This document shows positions 59,038 to 64,000 of a stretch of DNA of 64,000 nucleotides, piece after piece (position 1 is the stretch's first letter; every line of letters begins with the position of its first letter). The stretch covers positions 1 to 64,000 of the forward strand of contig NZ_MKVA01000009.1 of the NCBI RefSeq assembly GCF_001899075.1. The letters are read 5' to 3'. This DNA is from Devosia sp. 67-54. GTDB taxonomy: Bacteria > Pseudomonadota > Alphaproteobacteria > Rhizobiales > Devosiaceae. Position numbers and translations under genes: made by a program. The notes under the pieces are model-generated. The model was not told where the DNA came from. It saw only the letters and a list, made by a program, of their open reading frames with translations, and did no database searches.

Positions 59038-60059
59038 TTGCCGCCCTCCTCCTGCCGCACATCCGACCGGACGTCGAGGCGGTAGCCGACCGGCAGCAGC
59101 CGCAGCCCGGTGCGCCGCTCGATGGCGCCCCAGATGCCGCGCGGCAGCAACAGGGCAAAGACCAGCGCGGTCGCCCCGAGGCCGACGAGGTACCAGACTC
59201 CGGCCGAGCCGAACCATGTCTCGATCAGAAAGAAGATCACCGCACCGATGATCGCCCCCTCGAACGTGCCGATACCGCCCACCAGCACCATGAAGATCAT
59301 GTAGGCGGTCCACTGCACCGAAAAGAACGCCTTTGGCTGGAAGGTCAGCGCGGTGGCGAGCCATAGCGCCCCGGCGATGCCCACGCCGAACGCCGCCAGC
59401 ACGAAGATCAGCCGCTTGGTGGCGGTTACCCGCACGCCCACCGACGCCGCCGCATCCTCGTTGTCGCGGATCGCCTGGATGGCCGCGCCGACGCGGCTGC
59501 GCAGCAGCAGGAACAGCCCGCCCAGCAGCCCGAGCAGCGACGCCAGCGCCAGCCAGTAGATGACGTTGCGCCTGAGCACCGGATCGAAGGCGTTGAGCGC
59601 GATCAGCGACGTGCCGGTCTCGCCCCGCACCAGCGGATCGAGGTTGACCAGCAGATGCGCGAGCTCCGCCACCACCCACATGCCGATGGCGAACTCGCCG
59701 CCCTTGAGCCGCAGCATCGGATAGCTGAGCGGCACCGCGACGATGGCCACGATCATTCCCGCCAGCATCATCCCCACGAACGGGTTGAGGCCCCAATCGG
59801 CGAGCTTGATGGTGAAATAGGCCCCGAGCCCGACGAACAATTGCTGGCCGACGCTCACCAGGCCGGCATAGCCGGCGAGCGCATTCCACATCGCCGCCAT
59901 GATCACATAGACGAACAGGATGGTGAGCCGGTCCATGGCACCCGGCCCCAGCCACTGCGGCGCGATCGCCGCCACCACCGCGAGCACCGCCACGCACGCC
60001 ACGCTGGCGCGCGACACCGTGGTCCAGCGCTCGACGCGAAAGCCGGTCTGCGCGTTCAT
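59034..60059 (-). CDS. LivM-type ABC permease, probable protocatechuate/aromatic acid uptake
   Basis: A 341-residue permease with about 10 hydrophobic helices; NALAGYAGLVSVGQQLFVGLG and AIRDNEDAAASVGV are LivM signatures. Its partners and operon position (with pca genes under a PcaQ site) match the protocatechuate-inducible ABC transporter known in Sinorhizobium meliloti, so branched-chain amino acids are less likely. It overlaps both neighbours by 4 bases. Confidence 0.9.
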   Translation of the reverse strand: MNAQTGFRVERWTTVSRASVACVAVLAVVAAIAPQWLGPGAMDRLTILFVYVIMAAMWNALAGYAGLVSVGQQLFVGLGAYFTIKLADWGLNPFVGMMLAGMIVAIVAVPLSYPMLRLKGGEFAIGMWVVAELAHLLVNLDPLVRGETGTSLIALNAFDPVLRRNVIYWLALASLLGLLGGLFLLLRSRVGAAIQAIRDNEDAAASVGVRVTATKRLIFVLAAFGVGIAGALWLATALTFQPKAFFSVQWTAYMIFMVLVGGIGTFEGAIIGAVIFFLIETWFGSAGVWYLVGLGATALVFALLLPRGIWGAIERRTGLRLLPVGYRLDVRSDVRQEEGGK

Positions 60060-60937
60060 GTCCGCCCCCTGAGGAACGGGCGGACGCCACCGGCAAGCCA
60101 GATGCGCACGAACAGCACCACGAGGAACACGCCGTGTCCGGCAATCAGGAAGCCCAGCGGCGACACCTTGGCGCCGAGCGTCTGCGCCAGCGCCAGCACG
60201 ATGCCGCCCAGCAGCGTGCCCCACACCGAGCCGGCGCCGCCGATCACCGCCGCCTCGAAGGCGAACAGCAATTGCGCCGCGCCGGAATAGGCGTCGAACG
60301 TGCCGCGCATGCCCAGCGCCGCCCCGGCGAGACCGACCGTCGCCAGCGCGATGGCCGAGGCCACCGCCGTGGCCATGCGCGCATTGATCCCCACCAGCCC
60401 GGCGGTGTCGGGATCTTCCGACGTCGCCCGGATCGCGCGCCCATAGGGCGTGAAGCTCAGGAACAATTGCAAGCCGACCAGGACGATGATCGCCAAAGCG
60501 AAAATGCCCACCGACAGCTCGCCCACATAGATGCCGCCGGGCAGCTCGATCGAATCGTAGCTCAGCGTGCCGATATAGTTGCTGAGCGAGCGGGTGTTGG
60601 CTCCGAAGCCGGTGAACAGCGCATTGTCGATGACGATGGAAAGCCCGAACGTCGCAAGAATGGGCACCAGCTCGCCGGCGCGGAGCGCCCTGTCGAGCAC
60701 GAAGCGTTGCAGCAGGAACCCGATGACCGCCATCAGCGGCAGCACCACGAGCAGGCCGAGGAACGGCGAGATGCCGTAGTTCTGCGCCAGCACCAGCAGC
60801 GCATAGGCGGCCAGCACCGCGAGGCTGCCATGCGCCAGATTGATGATGCGCATCACCGAGAACATGAAGCTGAGGCCCGCCGCGATCAGCGCGTAGTAGC
60901 CGCCGAGCAGAACGCCCTGGATGATGGTATTGATCAT
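60056..60937 (-). CDS. LivH-type ABC permease, probable protocatechuate/aromatic acid uptake
   Basis: A 293-residue permease starting MINTIIQGVLLGGYYALIAA with FSVMRIINLAHGSLAVLAAY, the LivH signature, and GRAIRATSEDPDTAGLVGIN as the ATPase-contact loop. Forms the channel with the LivM-type partner. Four-base overlaps on both sides. Confidence 0.92.
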   Translation of the reverse strand: MINTIIQGVLLGGYYALIAAGLSFMFSVMRIINLAHGSLAVLAAYALLVLAQNYGISPFLGLLVVLPLMAVIGFLLQRFVLDRALRAGELVPILATFGLSIVIDNALFTGFGANTRSLSNYIGTLSYDSIELPGGIYVGELSVGIFALAIIVLVGLQLFLSFTPYGRAIRATSEDPDTAGLVGINARMATAVASAIALATVGLAGAALGMRGTFDAYSGAAQLLFAFEAAVIGGAGSVWGTLLGGIVLALAQTLGAKVSPLGFLIAGHGVFLVVLFVRIWLAGGVRPFLRGRT

Positions 60938-61653
60938 GCCATCGCCCTCTCGCGCCCGACGCCGAAATAGGCCTCGGTCACCGCCTCGCGCGGCAGCGAC
61001 GCGGTGGGTCCCTCGAGCACCACACGGCCTTCGAGCATGCATACGACGCGTTGCGCCACCCCGAGGGCTCGCGACAGATCCTGCTCCACCAGCAGCACCG
61101 TGGTGCCCGACTGCATCAGCCCCTTGAGCGAGTCGTAGAGCCGCTCGATGGCGATCGGCGACAGGCCGAGCGACACCTCGTCGAGCAGCAGCAGCGAGGG
61201 ATTGCTCATCAGCGCCCGCCCGATCGCCGTCGCCTGCTGCTCGCCGCCCGACAGCGTCCCGGTGCGAGCCTTGAGGCGGGCCTCGAGATTGGGAAAGGTC
61301 TCGAGCACCTTCCTGACCGTCCACGGCCCCTTGCGGCCCGCCAGGCGTCCGACCAGCAGATTCTCCTCGACCGTCATCTGCGTGAACAGCCGCCGCCCTT
61401 CCGGCACCAGCGCGATGCCCATGGCCACGCGGCGGTGCGCCGGCACCTGCGTGATGTCCTGCCCGTCGAGCTCGATACGTCCGGCGGTCGGCCGGTGCGC
61501 CCCGGCGATCGCGCGCAACAGGGTTGTCTTGCCGGCGCCGTTGGCGCCCACCAGCGCCAGCACCTCGCCGCTCGCCACCTCGAACGATACTTCGCGCACG
61601 GCATGCAGCAGCCCGTGATGCAGATCGAGCGATTTGACGGTCAGCGCGCTCAT
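60934..61653 (-). CDS. LivF-type ABC ATPase, probable protocatechuate/aromatic acid uptake
   Basis: A 239-residue ATPase: Walker A GANGAGKTT, LVPEGRRLFTQMTVEENL (LivF hallmark), signature LSGGEQQ, Walker B LLLLDEVSLGLSP and H-loop region LLVEQD (Gln rather than His, as usual in LivF). Four-base overlaps with the neighbouring genes. Confidence 0.93.
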   Translation of the reverse strand: MSALTVKSLDLHHGLLHAVREVSFEVASGEVLALVGANGAGKTTLLRAIAGAHRPTAGRIELDGQDITQVPAHRRVAMGIALVPEGRRLFTQMTVEENLLVGRLAGRKGPWTVRKVLETFPNLEARLKARTGTLSGGEQQATAIGRALMSNPSLLLLDEVSLGLSPIAIERLYDSLKGLMQSGTTVLLVEQDLSRALGVAQRVVCMLEGRVVLEGPTASLPREAVTEAYFGVGRERAMA

Positions 61654-62384
61654 GCCGGCGCGCCTCCCAGATAGGCCGCCACCACGCCTTTGTCGGACAG
61701 CACCGCCTGCGGAGCGCCGTCGGCGATGATCTTGCCGGCATCCATGCAGATCAGCCGCTCGGCCACCTGCACCAGCACCTGCACGATGTGCTCGATCCAG
61801 ACGATCGAGATGCCTCGCCGCCTGAGCACGCGGATGGTCGCCACCAGATCGTCGGCCTCGGCATTGGTGAGGCCGCCCCCGATCTCGTCGAGCAGCAGCA
61901 GCGATGGCCGCGTCGCCAGCGCGCGCGCCAGCTCCAGCCGCTTGCGCGCCAGCAGGCCGAGCGTTTCCGCCGGCCGGTTGGCGACCTTCAGCATGTCGCA
62001 TTGCGCCAGCGCATCGGTGGCGATGTCATAGGCTTCGTCGCCGCTGGCGCCGCCGGCCTGGCTCGCCGCCACATAGGCGTTCTCGAACACGGTCATGCCC
62101 GAGAACGGCCGCGGTATCTGGTGCGTCCGTGCCAGGCCGCGCCGGCAACGCGCCGGCGCCCCCAGACGCGTCACATCATCGTCCTTGAAGCGGATGCTGC
62201 CCGCCGACGGAGGCTGCGCCCCCGCCAGCACCGACAGCAGTGTGGTCTTGCCGGCCCCGTTGGGGCCGACGATGCCCAGCGCCTCGCCCTCGCCGATGCT
62301 GAGGTCGACACCGTCGAGCACCACAAGCGCGCCGAAGCGCTTGTGCAGCCCGTCGGCGACGAGGATCGGCGTTGTGGCCTGCAT
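61650..62384 (-). CDS. LivG-type ABC ATPase with divergent signature motif
   Basis: A 244-residue ATPase from ATG 62384. Walker A GPNGAGKTT and the LivG segment GLARTHQIPRPFSGMTVFENA are clear. The expected signature (LSGGQ, or LSYGxQ in LivG) is replaced by LGLLARKRLELARAL, and Walker B continues LLLLDEIGGGLT instead of DEPxxGL. The domain is otherwise complete, so it is probably functional together with the LivF partner. 28 bases follow the binding-protein gene. Confidence 0.9.
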   Translation of the reverse strand: MQATTPILVADGLHKRFGALVVLDGVDLSIGEGEALGIVGPNGAGKTTLLSVLAGAQPPSAGSIRFKDDDVTRLGAPARCRRGLARTHQIPRPFSGMTVFENAYVAASQAGGASGDEAYDIATDALAQCDMLKVANRPAETLGLLARKRLELARALATRPSLLLLDEIGGGLTNAEADDLVATIRVLRRRGISIVWIEHIVQVLVQVAERLICMDAGKIIADGAPQAVLSDKGVVAAYLGGAPA

Positions 62385-62412
62385 GGCACGGCTCCGGATG
62401 GCTCCCTTGCGA

Positions 62413-63711
62413 TCAGCTATTGTACGGCAACAGCTTGGCCGCGACGGGAACATTCGGATCGGGAGCATTGTCCACGATCACCAGGTCGAACGGATATTTG
62501 CTGCCCGGCTTCGACTTCACCCATTGCGCCCCGATGATCGGGGCCTCCGACACGTTCGGCACCGGTCCGGTGTTGAAGTCGACCTTGCCGACCATGGTCG
62601 TGGTGTTGAGGGTCGACAGGGCTTTGGCCAACGCTGCCTTGTCGTTGGGCGTCCCTGCGGCGGCCAACGCCGCGAAGCCGCCGTCGAGCAGCGCCATGCT
62701 GGCGCCGAGCTGCTGCTGGCGCTGCTTGCCCGCCGTCGCCTCGTAGCCGCTCGCCAGATCTTCGCCCGACATGCCGGTGAGCGACGATTTGTACGGGAAG
62801 GTCCAGTGCCAATAGGCCGCCGTCGCCAGCTTGTCACCAAGATCGCCCACCGCTTCGATGTCGCTTGGGAACAACCCGGTCTTGGCGATCTGCGCGATCT
62901 TGATCTGCTTGGTCAGGCCCTGCTGCGCCGCCTGCCGCCAGAAGGCCGCAAAGTCCGGCGGGATCGGGAAGGTGTTGAACATCTCAACCCCCTCGTCCTT
63001 GAACTTCTGGATCTGCGACGAATAGTCGGTGGTGCCGTCCTCGTACGGACCCGGATCGATGATCGTATAGCCGCCCTTCTCGAGCAGTGGCGCCAGGGCC
63101 GCGCGAATGGCGTTGCCATCGGCGTCGTTGGGATACATCACGCCGATCTTCTTGTTGGTTTCGATGCCCTTCCACATGCTCAGATAGGTTTCGGCGAACA
63201 CCTCGGTGCCGAAGCTGAACAGGTAGGTCCATTTGAACGGCGACGGTGCGCCCGGCTTGGCGCCACGGCCGAAGTAGAACGCTTCCCACGGCACGATGGT
63301 GCCGAGGCACGGTACACCTGCCGCTTCGCAGGCATCGGCCACCGGATTGACCACCTCGGGCGTCGAAGTGGTGAGCATCATGTCGATGCCCTGGTTGTTG
63401 ATCAGATCCTTGGCCAACTGGCCGGCGCGCGCCGGATCGGATTGCGTGTCCTGGTCGATGATGGTGACGGCATAGGTCTTGTCGCCCACCTTGAAGCCGT
63501 TGGCGAGCGCCTTGCGCGCCATGTCGAGCACGTAGCCGTCGCCCTCGCCGAACCCGCCCAGCGGGCCGGTGCGCGGGCTGATGAAGCCGACCTTCAGCGT
63601 GTCTGCGGCCTGCGCCGAATTGGTGCCGGCGCCAAGCGCGACGGCACCGGCGGCTGCGGCGGACGATGCGAGGAAGCCCCGGCGGGTAAGGCCGGTCCGG
63701 TGTTCTGTCAT
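62413..63711 (-). CDS. ABC transporter substrate-binding protein (LivJ-like), Tat-exported, probable aromatic acid binding
   Basis: A 432-residue family-4 binding protein. The N-terminus carries a twin-arginine signal (LTRRGFLASSAAAAG, residues 8-22) with cleavage near SAQA. The mature part starts DTLKVGFISPRTGPLGGFGEG, typical of amide/branched-chain/aromatic-acid binding proteins. Ribosome site GGGAGGA lies 6 bases before the ATG. First gene of the minus-strand pca unit and divergent from pcaQ, with the PcaQ-type palindrome in between. Confidence 0.93.
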   Translation of the reverse strand: MTEHRTGLTRRGFLASSAAAAGAVALGAGTNSAQAADTLKVGFISPRTGPLGGFGEGDGYVLDMARKALANGFKVGDKTYAVTIIDQDTQSDPARAGQLAKDLINNQGIDMMLTTSTPEVVNPVADACEAAGVPCLGTIVPWEAFYFGRGAKPGAPSPFKWTYLFSFGTEVFAETYLSMWKGIETNKKIGVMYPNDADGNAIRAALAPLLEKGGYTIIDPGPYEDGTTDYSSQIQKFKDEGVEMFNTFPIPPDFAAFWRQAAQQGLTKQIKIAQIAKTGLFPSDIEAVGDLGDKLATAAYWHWTFPYKSSLTGMSGEDLASGYEATAGKQRQQQLGASMALLDGGFAALAAAGTPNDKAALAKALSTLNTTTMVGKVDFNTGPVPNVSEAPIIGAQWVKSKPGSKYPFDLVIVDNAPDPNVPVAAKLLPYNS

Positions 63712-63799
63712 GTCAGTCCTCCCTTGACGGCCCTCCTGCCGCCGCTGCCACAATCGAGCACCGTTCCGTATTGGTAAAATGAGAAATTTTCCGGTACCC

Positions 63800-63815
63800 A
63801 TAACCCGGAGGTTAT
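63800..63815. promoter_or_regulatory. PcaQ binding site (ATAACC-N4-GGTTAT)
   Basis: ATAACC (63800-63805), CGGA, GGTTAT (63810-63815) is a perfect inverted repeat matching the PcaQ site described in Sinorhizobium/Agrobacterium (ATAACC-N4-GGTTAA). It covers the pcaQ ribosome site (CGGAGG, 63806-63811), so binding would repress pcaQ while activating the divergent uptake/catabolic operon whose first ATG is 89 bases away. Confidence 0.85.
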
Positions 63816-63818
63816 TCC

Positions 63819-64000
63819 ATGACCGATCTTCCGGTAAAGTTCCGGCATCTGCGCACACTGGTCGAGGTGGCGCGCCAGCAAAGCGTCGGCAAGGCCGCCG
63901 ACGTGCTGCATGTGAGCCAGCCGGCCGTCACCAAGACTCTGCGCGAGCTCGAAAGCGCGCTCGGCACGACGCTGGTCGAACGCGACGGCCGCGGCATCCG
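63819..64000 (+). CDS. pcaQ: LysR-family regulator PcaQ (partial, runs off the window)
   Basis: The first 60 codons are visible. The helix-turn-helix reads LVEVARQQSVGKAADVLHVS followed by QPAVTKTLRELESALGTTLV, closely like PcaQ, the activator of pca genes that responds to beta-carboxymuconolactone. The ribosome site CGGAGG is 7 bases before the ATG and inside the palindromic PcaQ site. Divergent from the transporter/pca operon, the arrangement seen in Rhizobiales. Confidence 0.9.
   Translation, partial: MTDLPVKFRHLRTLVEVARQQSVGKAADVLHVSQPAVTKTLRELESALGTTLVERDGRGI

Noticed and set aside
59034-62384. Branched-chain amino acid transporter as the literal function of the Liv-like genes
   Set aside because: They are locked into a pca operon under a PcaQ site, and the same family includes a known protocatechuate importer, so aromatic acid uptake fits better.

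Overview
This 64 kb window is very GC-rich, densely coded chromosomal DNA that looks alphaproteobacterial, most likely Hyphomicrobiales (a Devosia-like organism is my best guess; the genus is inference). The reasons are a PcaQ-type operator in front of pcaQ, perfect and near-perfect CtrA-type boxes (TTAA-N7-TTAA), GC-rich palindromic intergenic repeats of the kind common in rhizobial relatives, and typical protein families (TTC38-like TPR protein, BcsL/HfsK-like acetyltransferase, covalent-flavin dimethylglycine-dehydrogenase-like enzyme). I saw no tRNA, rRNA, insertion sequence, CRISPR array or prophage.

Layout. 0.1-3.8 kb (minus): a D-erythronate-dehydrogenase-like epimerase and a secreted caspase/TPR protein. 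4.0-11.7 kb (plus): one operon of a choline-kinase-like phosphotransferase, a dimethylglycine-dehydrogenase-like flavoprotein, its likely acceptor EtfBA, a polytopic membrane protein and an amidohydrolase. 12.0-15.7 kb (minus): a heterodimeric ABC exporter with one degenerate ATP site. 16.0-29.5 kb: a Wzx/Wzy-type exopolysaccharide locus (initiating phosphotransferase, GT26, flavoprotein, acetyltransferase, GINT1-like transferase, GT4, flippase, chain-length protein, GH5 hydrolase, polymerase). A short Wza-like lipoprotein lies apart at 51.4 kb.

29.6-37.1 kb (plus): a LacI-regulated sugar ABC importer with a GH2 glycosidase; the same 14-bp operator sequence, in opposite orientation, precedes the regulator and the transport genes. 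37.2-38.8 kb: a hybrid histidine kinase. 38.8-45.3 kb (plus): an M20 deacylase and a peptide-type ABC importer with a fused double ATPase. 45.3-50.9 kb: a LexA-like (S24) regulator that has lost its catalytic residues, diverging from a small unknown ORF and then aldehyde dehydrogenase, SDR, TTC38-like TPR protein and P1-family peptidase. A VanZ-like protein follows on the minus strand.

52.0-63.7 kb (minus): thirteen head-to-tail genes with overlaps or short gaps form a complete 4-hydroxybenzoate-to-beta-ketoadipate-enol-lactone route plus uptake: binding protein, LivG/F/H/M-type transporter, coniferyl-alcohol-dehydrogenase-like SDR, aldehyde dehydrogenase, pcaD, pcaC, pcaH, pcaG, pcaB, pobA. 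The divergent LysR regulator pcaQ begins at 63.8 kb and runs off the window; the palindrome ATAACC-N4-GGTTAT sits just before its start codon.

The most interesting leads are the holdfast/unipolar-polysaccharide-like EPS locus with CtrA-type boxes, the PcaQ-controlled uptake-plus-catabolism unit carrying lignin-type dehydrogenases, the S24-like regulator module at 46 kb, and the kinase/demethylase/ETF/membrane-protein operon at 4-11 kb.
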